64,000 bases of DNA from Hyphomonadaceae bacterium. Its GTDB lineage: Bacteria; Pseudomonadota; Alphaproteobacteria; Caulobacterales; Aquidulcibacteraceae. Within the stretch, counting starts at the first letter, position 1, and the number at the start of each line of letters is the position of its first letter. The notes under the pieces are model-generated. The model was not told where the DNA came from and did not search any database. It saw nothing but the letters and a program-made list of their open reading frames with translations. Of the stretch, positions 1 through 9,066 are shown in pieces. Location of the stretch: contig JAIELJ010000004.1 of assembly GCA_019753105.1 (NCBI GenBank), positions 186,001-250,000 on the forward strand. The letters run 5' to 3'. A program made the translations under genes and the position numbers.

Positions 1-352
1 TCATATCGGCCGCAATTTCTTCAAACGACCCAACAGCAACAACAGCGCATTGCGCGAAGGTCTGATTGCCGGATATCGTTTCGCCAGCACTAAATGCGCG
101 AAAACTAGATGTTCCTGGATTAATGACGCGACCCTCCGTATTACCGCTTAAGGGCACGAAATCTATTGTGCCCGGTTGTGGGAGAATCCACCCAGACGCA
201 TCCGCCGCAGCGAAAGCTGAGGCCGCGTCGGCGTCAGTATCGATGCAAAGCTGGTGAAAGTCTGCCACGCCCGGAGAATCCGCGACCGCAGCGGATGACA
301 TCATGGCGAGCAAGCCAACTGCCGCACATACAACGATAAAGGATCTCGACAT
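1..352 (-). CDS. exported hypothetical protein, 3' part outside the window
   Basis: An open frame starts at the ATG at 350-352 and runs leftwards off the window, giving 117 codons. The first 25 or so residues (MSRSFIVVCAAVGLLAMM, then SSAAVA) form a typical Sec signal peptide with an AVA-type cleavage site, so the product is probably periplasmic. The mature part begins DSPGVADFHQLCIDTDAD and is rich in Ala and Asp. I do not recognise the family. A short open frame ends 2 nt upstream of the start codon. Confidence 0.6.
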   Translation of the reverse strand, partial: MSRSFIVVCAAVGLLAMMSSAAVADSPGVADFHQLCIDTDADAASAFAAADASGWILPQPGTIDFVPLSGNTEGRVINPGTSSFRAFSAGETISGNQTFAQCAVVAVGSFEEIAADM

Positions 353-354
353 CC

Positions 355-603
355 TCACCCCGACCTAATCAAGACCATTCCGTAACCGCTGGCAATAATC
401 TCCGCAATTGGCTCAACGTCCGTTGTCGGCGACAACACGCCATAGCGAATGTGATTACGCCAAGAATTGAGCGCGCCGGACATTCGAGTAATTGATGAAT
501 GCGCGGGCTGTGGCAAAACTCGCCGGTTTGCATCCATTGCCGCGAACTTGTGCATCAAGGTCAGGCACCGGCTCACCGCCCAGCGGTGAGACGCGGGGAT
601 CAA
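355..603 (-). pseudogene. possible gene remnant upstream of the exported protein
   Basis: An open frame whose last 40 codons (NSWRNHIRYGVLSPTTDVEP onwards) look protein-like ends in a TGA only 2 nt before the next start at 352, as in an operon. A second minus-strand frame (455 to about 632) also reads like protein (SHFELTAIVVDPRVSPLGGE). The two overlap in different frames, which would fit a frameshifted or rearranged gene. No family was recognised, and chance open frames are common at this GC content. Confidence 0.18.
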
Positions 604-625
604 CGACGATGGCGGTTAGCTCAAA

Positions 626-1447
626 GTGACTCAGTCTGGCGAAAATTGGTTCGTTGAAGCCCCCGGCGATATTCAGCGGATAGAAGCTTGCCTTAGCGGT
701 GTGGCGTACGCTCCCCACCGCCACGACACCTATACGATCGGCATCACGCTAAGCGGCATTCAAAGTTTCACGTATCGTGGCGCCGGAAGAGCGTCTTATC
801 CCGGTCAGATCGTCATCTTGCACCCCGATGAAAGGCATGACGGCCGCGCTGGCGACGACAACGCCTTTCGCTATCGTGCGGCCTACATCTCTCCAGTCGA
901 CGTTCAAGAAGCGCTGAATGGTCAGGTGCTGCCGTTCGTCGAAGGCGGTGTTTCGATTGACGCAGGACTGCATCGAGCGGCTGCAGCTCTTCTGGAAGAC
1001 TTCAAGCGGCCGTTGTCGAGCCTCGAGTACCAAGACATCCTCTATGATTTGGCGCTTGCGTTGCAGGCGGCGGCGGGCTGCGCCGTCGCCATGAAACGGG
1101 CCAATCGTGAAGCGGCGGCCGGTGCACGCGACTACATAGAAGCCAATCTCTCGCATGGATTTTCGCTTGAAGATCTGGAGCGCGCGACGGGCCATTGCCG
1201 CTGGCAATTGTCGCGTGATTTTCGCGCAATGTTTGGCACCAGTCCGTACAGATACCTCAGTCTGCGGAGGCTGGACCGGGCACGGCGAATGATGCGCGAC
1301 GGCGGCGCGATCGCCGAAATCGCCCTCGATTGCGGCTTTTCGGACCAGAGCCATTTTGGACGCGTGTTCAAGCAGGCTTTTGGGCTAACACCGAAGGCTT
1401 GGCTTAGGAGCGCGCGACGTTCGCACGATCATTCTAGAACGGCCTAG
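626..1447 (+). CDS. AraC family transcriptional regulator
   Basis: The protein has 273 residues and a GTG start. The N-terminal half is an AraC-type cupin ligand-binding domain (HRHDTYTIGITLSGIQSF near residues 31-48, then ILHPDERHDG). Residues of about 160-262 form the double helix-turn-helix DNA-binding domain, ending in the family signature IALDCGFSDQSHFGRVFKQAFG followed by TPKAWL. Related proteins control small catabolic or export genes in response to a ligand. The target is unknown; the CPBP gene starts 22 nt downstream on the same strand. Confidence 0.9.
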   Translation: MTQSGENWFVEAPGDIQRIEACLSGVAYAPHRHDTYTIGITLSGIQSFTYRGAGRASYPGQIVILHPDERHDGRAGDDNAFRYRAAYISPVDVQEALNGQVLPFVEGGVSIDAGLHRAAAALLEDFKRPLSSLEYQDILYDLALALQAAAGCAVAMKRANREAAAGARDYIEANLSHGFSLEDLERATGHCRWQLSRDFRAMFGTSPYRYLSLRRLDRARRMMRDGGAIAEIALDCGFSDQSHFGRVFKQAFGLTPKAWLRSARRSHDHSRTA

Positions 1448-1469
1448 TTCGTTGGCGCACTGAAGTGCG

Positions 1470-2369
1470 ATGAAGACAACATCGCTGTTCTCGCCGGAAC
1501 CCGCAAAGGGATGGATTCCCTGGGGAGCGCTGGCGCCATTTCTCTTGATCTTCTTTGTGGCCGCTCCGGTGATATTGACCGACGCGCCGTTCATTCAATG
1601 GGGATTCGTAGACGATCGCGGCAATCCGATAGGCGCTTACGGCCTTTATGCCTTCTTGGTTATCCCGTTCGCGATGACTGGAGCGTTGGTGCTTGCGTGG
1701 GTGCTGTTCGTCGAACGCCGGCCGCTCCGCACCATCGGCTTGACGCCGACTGGCGGGGCGATGTCGTTTGCGCGCGGACTCGCTATAGGCTTCGCGACCA
1801 TCGGAGCGGTCGTCGCTGTGATCTGGGCGGCGGGCGGATACCAACCGGAGGGATTCGCGAGCGCGTTCTTTGCGCCACGCGACTTGATCAGCATCGGCAT
1901 TCTATTTCTGTGCTTTGTGGTTCAGGCCAGCGTCGAGGAGATCATCTTTCGTGGCTGGCTTATGTCCGCGCTTGCACGCAAGTTTAACGTCGTCCTAGCG
2001 GTCATACTGACCTGCGCTGTGTTCACCTTGCTGCACTACAGTCGAGGCCAGGAGCCGCTCATCACGGCCAGCGTCTTTCTGTTTTCAGCCTTCGCATGCC
2101 TTTGGGCGCTCAAGGCGCAAAACGTCTGGGGCGTCATGGGATGGCACGTTGGGTGGAATTGGCTGCTCGCAACGGGATTCGACTTGCCAGTTACTGGATT
2201 TGACGCGGGCGTGTCGGCACTTCTGGTGAAGCTTGTGCCGTACGGGCCGGATATCCTCACTGGCGGTTCGCAGGGGCCAGAGGGCAGCGTGGTTTGTCTG
2301 ATATTTTTTGTTGGCGCGGGGGCAGCGCTTCTCTGGCGACTGCGGAAGAGCGGCCCCCAAGTCGGCTAG
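1470..2369 (+). CDS. CPBP family intramembrane metalloprotease
   Basis: A 299-residue polytopic membrane protein with about eight hydrophobic segments. The CPBP/Abi (CAAX protease and bacteriocin-processing) motifs are in order: EEIIFRGWLMS (motif 1, EExxxR), a His in FTLLHYSRG (motif 2) and HVGWNWLLATG (HxxxN). These residues form the predicted intramembrane active site. Bacterial members act in peptide maturation, bacteriocin self-immunity or unknown processes. The gene follows the AraC gene by 22 nt and may be co-transcribed with it. Confidence 0.88.
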   Translation: MKTTSLFSPEPAKGWIPWGALAPFLLIFFVAAPVILTDAPFIQWGFVDDRGNPIGAYGLYAFLVIPFAMTGALVLAWVLFVERRPLRTIGLTPTGGAMSFARGLAIGFATIGAVVAVIWAAGGYQPEGFASAFFAPRDLISIGILFLCFVVQASVEEIIFRGWLMSALARKFNVVLAVILTCAVFTLLHYSRGQEPLITASVFLFSAFACLWALKAQNVWGVMGWHVGWNWLLATGFDLPVTGFDAGVSALLVKLVPYGPDILTGGSQGPEGSVVCLIFFVGAGAALLWRLRKSGPQVG

Positions 2370-3045
2370 CCAACCGAGCATGCTTCAAATTGCCAACGAC
2401 GACTTTCGGCGACTTTAGGCCGGTCATTCGTCGCTAACGCGAGCGTCACGAATTGAGCAAGTTAGCCGGTCGTGGTTTTGTACGCGACGGCGCACGTTCG
2501 CCCTTTCGAGACATTCCATGCGAGCGACACGCCGGCGTCAGCGATGCTTCCTACTTAGTTGGCAAAGAGTGCAGATACACCTCGAGCGGTTACGCTCGCA
2601 GTTTGAACGTCCATCATGGTCTAAACCTCTAGTCTACCGCTGAGCAAGGTAGGCAGCTGAGGTGGGTTTCGCCCATCGCTGTCACTTCCGTGGTCGGTGC
2701 GGGCGTTCGGGGAGATTGGGCCGTCTGGTGAATCGCTGAAGCGAGCGTCACGAATTTGGCCACCAGCCAGGCGTCTCTGGAACACGCGCGGTGTGCAATC
2801 GTTTGAGGTGTTTCCTGCCACGGTTACCGATTGGCGTTCTCGCCAGGTTCGCGAAGCGTGAAGTTCACGGAGCGTCGGTGTTGAATGACTCGGGCTGGTC
2901 CGCGAGGGCGCGACGTGCGTCTCACGGGAAAATCGTTGCATACGTCGTCTCTCCGCGCTGATGGCGCCAAGTCCCCTTTTTCAGGGCGGAATCGATTTCG
3001 CCCGGCTCAGCTAATCGCGTCGGCAGCGCGCCCGGAAAGTCTCAA
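2370..3045 (+). other. 676-bp intergenic region, no gene seen
   Basis: No open frame here has recognisable protein character or a plausible ribosome binding site. The only structure I see is a diverged 24-bp direct repeat (2431-2454 and 2733-2756), listed separately. The stretch may be decayed sequence. Confidence 0.5.
2431..2756 (+). repeat. two dispersed copies of a 24-bp direct repeat
   Basis: Copies at 2431-2454 and 2733-2756 match at 21 of 24 positions. Both contain the identical core CGAGCGTCACGAATT and begin TCGCT. They lie 278 bp apart in otherwise featureless intergenic DNA. Confidence 0.55.
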
Positions 3046-4287
3046 ATGCTTGATCCCTACATTGCTCTGCTGCTCGTGCTAGGCGTTATCGTGCTTTTGG
3101 TGGCCTGGCTGCCGTTTGCTCTGAAGTCGATCCCGCTCTCCCTGGCGATCGTCTGTGTCGCGCTGGGCGCCGGCATTTTTTCGCTCGGGTGGCTCCAGTT
3201 TGATCCCGATCCACGGACGTATGACACCATCGTTGAAAAGCTTTGCGAAGCGGTCGTCATCATCTCGCTTATGGGCGCGGGCTTAAAGATCGACCGTAGG
3301 CTTGCCTTGCGGAGCTGGGCTACGACCTGGCGGCTTCTCGGCGTCGCGATGCCGCTAACGATATTCGCTGTGACACTGCTCGGCATTTATGGATTAGGTT
3401 TGTCGGTCGCGTTAGCGCTGTTGCTCGGCGCGGCCTTAGCGCCGACGGACCCTGTTCTCGCTTCAGAAGTGCAAGTCGGAAAACCGCGCTCGGGTGAGGA
3501 AGATGAGGTCAGGTTCGCGCTGACATCTGAAGCCGGTCTCAACGACGGTCTCGCATTTCCCTTTGTGCATCTTGCGCTGGTTTTCGGGTTGGCCGCAGCT
3601 TCTTCGAATGCCTGGCCAGACATCTCCATGATCGGCGCCTGGTTTCTGGGAGATGTATTGTGGCGCGTTTGCGCCGGCGTCGGAATCGGTTGGCTCGTGG
3701 GGCGTGGTTTGGGCTGGCTCACCTTCAGCCGGTCGCGCTCGACACTATCGGGGACGCGCGATGGGCTTGTCGCCATTGGCGCGACCTTTGTGGCTTACGC
3801 CAGCGCAGAGATTTTCCACGGCTATGGGTTTCTTGCCGTATTTATCGCCGCTTTGGCCTTGCGCGACACCGAACGCAATCACGCGTATCACGAGGCCCTG
3901 CACGATTTTGCTGAGCAGATGGAACGTCTGTTGATGATGCTCGTGCTCGTCCTGTTCGGCGGCGCCGTTGCAACCGGGCTGTTCGCAACAGTGACATGGA
4001 CCGATTGCCTCGCGGCACTTGCGATCATTTTTTTGATCCGGCCGCTGGCCGGATGGATATCACTTATAGGGTCGGGGCATCCCGCCCAGGAGCGCGGCCT
4101 GATCGCCTTCTTTGGCATTCGCGGCATCGGGTCGTTTTACTACATAGCCTATGGCGTCAATCACGGCGCATTTGAAACGAGTGAGCGGCTGTGGGCAATC
4201 ACCGGACTGGTGGTGCTCCTATCCATCGTGGTGCACGGCGTAAGCGCCACTCCCGCGATGCGCTGGCTCGACCGTACCCGCACTTGA
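3046..4287 (+). CDS. CPA1-type cation:proton antiporter
   Basis: A 413-residue integral membrane protein with about 12 hydrophobic segments, matching the Na+/H+ exchanger (NhaP/CPA1) family. The signatures are AALAPTDPVLASEVQ near residue 130 and EAGLNDGLAFPFV near residue 167, whose Asn-Asp pair is the ion-binding ND motif of electroneutral CPA1 exchangers. It ends shortly after the last membrane segment, without the long cytosolic RCK/TrkA tail found in NhaP2-like proteins. It probably exchanges Na+ or K+ for H+ across the inner membrane. Confidence 0.88.
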   Translation: MLDPYIALLLVLGVIVLLVAWLPFALKSIPLSLAIVCVALGAGIFSLGWLQFDPDPRTYDTIVEKLCEAVVIISLMGAGLKIDRRLALRSWATTWRLLGVAMPLTIFAVTLLGIYGLGLSVALALLLGAALAPTDPVLASEVQVGKPRSGEEDEVRFALTSEAGLNDGLAFPFVHLALVFGLAAASSNAWPDISMIGAWFLGDVLWRVCAGVGIGWLVGRGLGWLTFSRSRSTLSGTRDGLVAIGATFVAYASAEIFHGYGFLAVFIAALALRDTERNHAYHEALHDFAEQMERLLMMLVLVLFGGAVATGLFATVTWTDCLAALAIIFLIRPLAGWISLIGSGHPAQERGLIAFFGIRGIGSFYYIAYGVNHGAFETSERLWAITGLVVLLSIVVHGVSATPAMRWLDRTRT

Positions 4288-4440
4288 TGGGGTCCGCATG
4301 CCCCGGCGCCAGCGCAAAGCCGGTTGAAGGTCGGAAGAGCCGGTGCGGTACTTGTCACCAGCGCATGGGCGGCCTTCTTCGCGGTGGCGGATCGACGGAG
4401 CTGTCTCGCCAGCGACGACGTCACCAACGAGCCGGCTTGA

Positions 4441-5319
4441 TCAAGCCTTGCGAAGATCGTTGTGGATGGCGGTTGCAGCGATCGCAGCGTGACCGCTGGC
4501 GACGGCGATCTGGTCGAGAGCGGAGACGACGTCGCCAGCAGCATAAACGAACGGCACATTCGTACGTTGATGTTTGTCGGTGATTACGGCGCCAGTCTCA
4601 TCCAGCGCCACGCCCACGCGCTTTGCAACATGTGAGCGGGGCTTCATGCCCAGGCAGGAGTAAATCGTATCGAAGCGATGCTCTCCGGTGTCGGTCTGGA
4701 TCAGAATTGCGCCGTCGCCAATCCGCACACTGCGCGCAATGTCGAGCACACCCGCGCCGTCCGCTTCCATTTTCTCCAACGCGTCTTCGCCTGCGGCGAA
4801 GAGGGTTACATGTTTGGAATAGGTAAAAAGGAATTCGCGCTCTGCCGCACTGCGTGAACTATTGCCGATAATGGCGATCCGCTGGTCGATAACTTCGAAG
4901 GCATCGCAAATCGGGCAGTATCTCAACAAGCCTTGCTTCACCGCGCGGTCGTGGTCTGGGAAGGCAAGTTCGATGTTTTTGGCGCCAGATGCGATGAGGA
5001 TTGTCCGTGCAGAGATTTGTCGAAGCGCTGTATCGACTTCAAACACGCTGCCGCGCCGGGTGACCTCCAAGACAGATGAGGAAGCGATTTCCGCGCCATA
5101 GCGCGCCGCGTGTGTCCTCATCAGATCCAGCAGCGGCGCACCCCCAATTCCATCGGGAAAGCCCGGCACATTGCGCGTCTTTGGGATAATCGCAGCGCGG
5201 CTCTCTCCGGCGTCAATGACCAGCGTGCGGCGCCTAAAGCGCGACAGATAGGTTGCGGCGACCAAACCCGCTGGCCCGCCGCCGATGATGAGGCAATCAA
5301 ACGGCGCATCGCTTTGCAT
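4441..5319 (-). CDS. NAD(P)/FAD-dependent oxidoreductase, thioredoxin reductase-like
   Basis: A 292-residue flavoprotein of thioredoxin-reductase size. An N-terminal FAD-binding Rossmann motif (CLIIGGGPAGLVAATYLSRF), a redox-active CPIC pair in RYCPICDAFEV, a second nucleotide-binding motif (IAIIGNSS) and the C-terminal FAD motif (VYAAGDVVSALDQIAVASGH) are all visible. I chose the ATG at 5319 because it begins directly before the Rossmann fold (MQSDAPFDC) and because the longer open frame would run through the catalase start. It is divergent from the catalase remnant, which suggests a former peroxide-response pair. Confidence 0.88.
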   Translation of the reverse strand: MQSDAPFDCLIIGGGPAGLVAATYLSRFRRRTLVIDAGESRAAIIPKTRNVPGFPDGIGGAPLLDLMRTHAARYGAEIASSSVLEVTRRGSVFEVDTALRQISARTILIASGAKNIELAFPDHDRAVKQGLLRYCPICDAFEVIDQRIAIIGNSSRSAAEREFLFTYSKHVTLFAAGEDALEKMEADGAGVLDIARSVRIGDGAILIQTDTGEHRFDTIYSCLGMKPRSHVAKRVGVALDETGAVITDKHQRTNVPFVYAAGDVVSALDQIAVASGHAAIAATAIHNDLRKA

Positions 5320-5475
5320 CCCACGGCAACGGGAAACCGTCGTGTGTGTTCCCGAGAGCGCTAGGAACGTTCTTCTCTCTATTCGGTTGTTGATCCAGTC
5401 CATCCAGCCGAGAGCAGCGTCCCGCACGCGCGGGATGCGCTTCTGCGTCGGAGGTATGGCATCCGGAGACGCATC

Positions 5476-6201
5476 ATGGCCGCTAAGAAAACCCCGCCGA
5501 ACACGAAGCCAAGTCTCAAGAAGGCCAAGGACGCCGCGCCGGATTCCACTCAAGCGTTCGCCACTGAACGCGGAGAAGGAGATGAACTGCATCAGCGCGT
5601 GCCGGAAGATGGCCCGCATAGTGCTGGCGAAGCGCACCTGACTACCAATCAAGGCATCCGGGTCTCGGACAACCAGAACCAATTGAAGGCGGGTGCACGC
5701 GGCCCTGTGCTGCTTGAAGACTTCGTACTGCGCGAGAAGATCTTTCACTTCGATCACGAGCGCATTCCAGAGCGCATCGTGCACGCACGGGGATCGGCTG
5801 CGCACGGATTCTTTGAGCTCTACGAGTCACTTGCCGACATCACAAAGGCGGATCTCTTTCAGCGCGCTGGCGAACGGACAGAAGTATTCACGCGTTTCTC
5901 GACGGTCGCCGGCGGCGCGGGGTCAGTGGATACGCCGCGGGATGTTCGCGGCTTCGCGGTGAAATTCTATACACAAGAAGGCAACTGGGATCTGGTCGGT
6001 AACAACATTCCAGTCTTCTTCATTCAAGACGCGATCAAGTTTCCCGATTTGGTGCACGCCGTGAAAATGGAAGCGGACCGCGGCTTTCCGCAGGCTGCTT
6101 CCGCGCACGACACATTTTGGGACTTCATCTCGCTGATGCCGGAATCGACGATGCTAGTACTGACGCGTACGCCGCGATTCAACATTCGCCGAGTGGCATG
6201 A
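5476..6201 (+). pseudogene. catalase, truncated after the N-terminal third
   Basis: Codons 1-225 match the start of a large-subunit (clade II, KatE-like) heme catalase. There is a charged N-terminal extension, then [20 protein letters not shown], the distal His103 in [12 protein letters not shown], Asn176/177 in [10 protein letters not shown] and [14 protein letters not shown]. Homology stops abruptly at about 6150. The frame then reads 16 unrelated codons to a stop. The proximal heme ligand Tyr, most of the beta-barrel and the C-terminal domains are missing (family size is about 480-750 residues), so the product cannot be an active catalase. Confidence 0.85.
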
Positions 6202-6680
6202 TTTGCGTCTTGCCGAGCGATGGTGCTTTCGAGTTCGATGTGTTTCCAGCGGCGGCGGTGAACGCTGGTGCGCAATGTTCACGGTCTGAAGGTGAGTACG
6301 TCGAGGCTTGGGTGGTCGTGAGGTTCGTTGCCGCGACGACTCTTGATGAGGCATTTGCCCAAGCTCTCGGACAGTTGAACAATGGATTGCAATCTCAGGT
6401 TTGGGGCGGCCGACCGAGCGCAGCAGATTTGGCGCCACCGCAAGGTTTGCCGCACTACCGTATCGCACGTTACGAAGCGAGTTTTGGCGAGGACCGTCGC
6501 TATCTACGCCTGTCAATGGGCGAGGCTGATGGTTGGTACATCCAGCAGATCGTGTCGGCGCCGCTGGGTCAGGCCGAACAGGCGGAAGCGCAATCAGGGG
6601 AGAGCTGGCGCCGTGGATTGCGCGCGTTTGCAGATGCGCGAGCGGTCCCCGCTGTCGATGAACGCGATCGCACCCGGTAA
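6198..6680 (+). CDS. hypothetical protein, probably a C-terminal fragment
   Basis: In a different frame from the catalase, a protein-like frame is open from before the breakpoint (about 6150) to 6680. The first ATG after the breakpoint is at 6198, giving 160 residues. Its sequence (e.g. [20 protein letters not shown], then [11 protein letters not shown]) is not catalase and not a family I know. Because the frame extends upstream through the junction, this may be the tail of a gene joined to the catalase by a deletion. An ATG with no clear ribosome binding site makes expression uncertain. Confidence 0.4.
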   Translation: MICVLPSDGAFEFDVFPAAAVNAGAQCSRSEGEYVEAWVVVRFVAATTLDEAFAQALGQLNNGLQSQVWGGRPSAADLAPPQGLPHYRIARYEASFGEDRRYLRLSMGEADGWYIQQIVSAPLGQAEQAEAQSGESWRRGLRAFADARAVPAVDERDRTR

Positions 6681-7266
6681 GTTTTGGGTACAGAACATCT
6701 ATCGTAGGTTTTGACATCACGGCGATGGACGATGGCGGCCGGCGCGGGCGCCATGGAGCGTCAGCCGGTGCTAGTCATCAGTTCCGAGACGAGTGCCCGC
6801 GAGCAAGCGGACGACTTGCGGGTCTGTTCGTCGTTGTCCGGCGACTTGGCGTGGATAGAACCGTTGATAGAGCGGCGGCTCAAAAGAATAACTGAACCTT
6901 ATCAAGCCGACTGAGATTCCCTTCTGTCCGCAGCCAACCTTCACGCTCACGCTCACGCTCACGCTCACGCTCACGCTCACGCTCACGCTCACGCTCACGC
7001 TCACGCTCACGCTCACGCTCAATGATGCATTCCTCCGCACGCACGGGCCTATCGCTAGGCCCCCGAAAAAAACAAATCTGATTGTGCGATTTGGGGGGGG
7101 CAGGAGCGGGCGTTGTGAGTGGCGTTGAACCGCGCCCAAGCGGACATTCGCGCCTGCGCGTTAGTGGGGGCCGGCAACCGGTTAGCGTGATCGGCTTCGG
7201 AGATCGTCTCTCTTGGGGATTGGCCCGGTTCTATTGCATCCTCGGAGCGTTGCGTCAGGATACGTC
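6681..7266 (+). other. 586-bp intergenic region with a hexamer repeat
   Basis: No convincing gene. It holds a (TCACGC)n array (listed separately), a perfect 6-bp hairpin at 7045-7062 (GGGCCT/AGGCCC) and an eight-G run at 7093-7100. A minus-strand open frame across the array encodes a Ser-Val repeat and is judged spurious. Confidence 0.5.
6941..7020 (+). repeat. tandem hexanucleotide array (TCACGC) x 13.3
   Basis: Eighty bases are a perfect tandem repeat of TCACGC, thirteen full copies plus two bases, without a mismatch. The perfect register suggests recent expansion by replication slippage. The unit is six bases, so copy-number changes would not shift a reading frame. It lies outside any gene I can support. 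Confidence 0.95.
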
Positions 7267-8112
7267 ATGAGCCAGTCGCCATGGTCTGATTGGGTAGGCC
7301 GCACAGAGACCGCGTTGGACACGGTTTCGCCAACGCCACCGCGCGCGCTGCGCGCCACGCTCGGCGGCGAACCGGCCAGCGCAATGACGCTCGGTGCGCA
7401 ATTGCCCCAGCTCTGGACCTGGCTCTACTTCCTGCCGCTGGCGCCGATGAGCGAAGTCGGCCCCGATGGCCACCCCAAGCGCGGCGGTTTCCTGCCGCCC
7501 ATCGATCTGCCCAGGCGGATGTGGGCCGGCAGCCGGTGCGCGTTTCACGGGCCTGTGCGGATCGGTGACGAGATCCAAAAGACGTCGACGATCGTGAAGG
7601 TGTCGGAGAAAGCCGGCAATGCTGGCGCGCTCGTCTTCGTCACGGTTCGCCACGAGGTCAGCGCGATGGGTCGTCTCGCGATGATTGAAGAACAGGACCT
7701 CGTCTACATGAACATTCCAACCGAGTGGCATCCACCGGCGGCGACACTTCTGCCGCCATGCGATTGGAGCGAGCCTGTCGATATTGATCCGGTTTTCCTT
7801 TTCCGGTTCTCGGCTCTCACCTTCAACGGACACCGCATTCATTATGACCGGACCTATGCGATGGACGTTGAGAAATACCCCGGACTTGTCGTCCACGGAC
7901 CGGCGCAGGCGGTGCTGCTTTTTGATGCGGCGACGCGGCGTTATCCTGACCGAACGCCGGCCAGCTTCACCTTCCGCGGCCTTCGCCCCTTGTTTGATTT
8001 CGACAAAATAACCCGCAACGGCGCGCCGCTAACCGATGATGGAATAGATCTTTTCACCGCCAACGCTGATGGCGCCATTGGGATGCAGGCTTCACTTGCG
8101 TGGGCGTCATGA
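7267..8112 (+). CDS. mesaconyl-C4-CoA / itaconyl-CoA hydratase-like (HTD2/MaoC type)
   Basis: A 281-residue double-hotdog hydratase of the FAS1-like/HTD2 family. The N-terminal half carries WTWLYFLPLAPMSEVGPDGHPKRGGFLPP-type sequence and RMWAGSRCAFHGPVRIGD. The C-terminal hotdog has FRFSALTFNGHRIHYDRTYA, with the Asn-His-Tyr pattern of the active site, and LVVHGPAQAVLL. Members include mesaconyl-C4-CoA hydratase (Meh) of the 3-hydroxypropionate bicycle and itaconyl-CoA hydratase (Ich) of Pseudomonas; both hydrate their substrate to (S)-citramalyl-CoA. The stop overlaps the lyase start in ATGA. The ATG at 7267 is chosen over upstream codons because it directly precedes conserved sequence. Confidence 0.85.
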   Translation: MSQSPWSDWVGRTETALDTVSPTPPRALRATLGGEPASAMTLGAQLPQLWTWLYFLPLAPMSEVGPDGHPKRGGFLPPIDLPRRMWAGSRCAFHGPVRIGDEIQKTSTIVKVSEKAGNAGALVFVTVRHEVSAMGRLAMIEEQDLVYMNIPTEWHPPAATLLPPCDWSEPVDIDPVFLFRFSALTFNGHRIHYDRTYAMDVEKYPGLVVHGPAQAVLLFDAATRRYPDRTPASFTFRGLRPLFDFDKITRNGAPLTDDGIDLFTANADGAIGMQASLAWAS

Positions 8113-9044
8113 GTGACGTTGGCGCACGCAGGTTTGCAGGCGCGATCCTGGTTGTGCCGGCATCGAACCCGGCGATGATCGCAAAAGCCGCGGCGAGTAA
8201 CGCGGATCAAGTTTGTATCGACCTTGAAGACGCCGTTGCGCCTGATCAGAAGGGCGCTGCACGGCAAAACGTGATCGATGCGCTGCGGTCGCTCGATTTC
8301 GCCGGCAAGATACGGTCCGTACGGATCAACGGCGTCGATACGCCCTTTGCTTATCGCGACCTTGTCGATGTCGTTGAACAAGCCGGCCCGTGGATTGATA
8401 CGATTGTGACGCCGAAGGCCTCCGGCGCAGATGAAATCCGCTTTGTCGACCAGATGCTCAATCAGATCGAGGCGGCCTGCGGCATCGCACAGCCCATTGG
8501 TCTTGAAGCGCTGATCGAAACGGCCGCTGGCGTTCTCAATATTCGTGAAGTCGTCCACTCAAGCAGACGCCTAGAGGCGCTGATCTTCGGCTCAGGAGAT
8601 TTTGCCGCCTCGATGCAGATGCCGCTGGAGACGATCGGCGGCCTCGATTTGCACGATGAAGCATACCCCGGGCATCGATGGCACTTTGCGATGCACACGA
8701 TCGTGGCTGCCGCGCGCGCGCGTGGGCTGCGCGCGATCGATGGACCCTATGCGGCGTTCAAGGATGCGGAAGGGCTTGGCCGCGTCTGCGCGATTGGCCG
8801 CTCGCTCGGCTTTGAAGGCAAGTGGTGCATCCACCCCGGTCAACTTGCGCAGGTGAGCGTAGCGTTCCAGCCGACGGCTGCGGAGATCGGTTGGGCGCAA
8901 GAGGTGACAACAGCGTTCGACACGGCGTTGGCAGAAGGGCGCGGCGCCATCAGCGTCGCCGGCAAGATGATCGATGAAGCCAATCTTCGTGCCTGCCGTC
9001 AGATTCTAGAGCGCGCGCGCAGGGCTGGATTGATCGAACAATAG
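8109..9044 (+). CDS. CitE-type CoA ester lyase (citramalyl/malyl-CoA lyase)
   Basis: A 311-residue HpcH/HpaI-CitE TIM-barrel lyase. Diagnostic segments are VPASNPAMIAKAAASNADQVCIDLEDAVAPDQK (Asp-Leu-Glu-Asp metal site near residue 40), IRSVRINGVDT, the Glu in IGLEALIETAAGV, LIFGSGDFAASM and KWCIHPGQL. In the context of the flanking hydratase and CoA transferase it most likely cleaves (S)-citramalyl-CoA to pyruvate and acetyl-CoA, though malyl-CoA lyase activity is possible. It is translationally coupled to the upstream gene (ATGA, 8109-8112). Confidence 0.88.
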   Translation: MSDVGARRFAGAILVVPASNPAMIAKAAASNADQVCIDLEDAVAPDQKGAARQNVIDALRSLDFAGKIRSVRINGVDTPFAYRDLVDVVEQAGPWIDTIVTPKASGADEIRFVDQMLNQIEAACGIAQPIGLEALIETAAGVLNIREVVHSSRRLEALIFGSGDFAASMQMPLETIGGLDLHDEAYPGHRWHFAMHTIVAAARARGLRAIDGPYAAFKDAEGLGRVCAIGRSLGFEGKWCIHPGQLAQVSVAFQPTAAEIGWAQEVTTAFDTALAEGRGAISVAGKMIDEANLRACRQILERARRAGLIEQ

Positions 9045-9066
9045 AAGAGCGCGCGGGAGGGATCGC

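Noticed and set aside
2621-3082. Open frames in the intergenic region before the antiporter
   Set aside because: Arg/Ser/Thr-rich composition typical of chance frames in GC-rich DNA.
4434-4447. Perfect palindrome GGCTTGATCAAGCC at the end of the TrxR-like gene
   Set aside because: It spans the stop codon between convergent genes, has no T-run, and is not placed like an operator.
7045-7062. GGGCCT/AGGCCC hairpin as a terminator
   Set aside because: On the plus strand it is followed by A residues, and on the minus strand the T-run precedes the hairpin, so neither orientation fits.
6771-7139. Minus-strand open frame with a long Ser-Val repeat
   Set aside because: The repeat is just the translation of the TCACGC array; the flanks have no protein-like character and no ribosome binding site.
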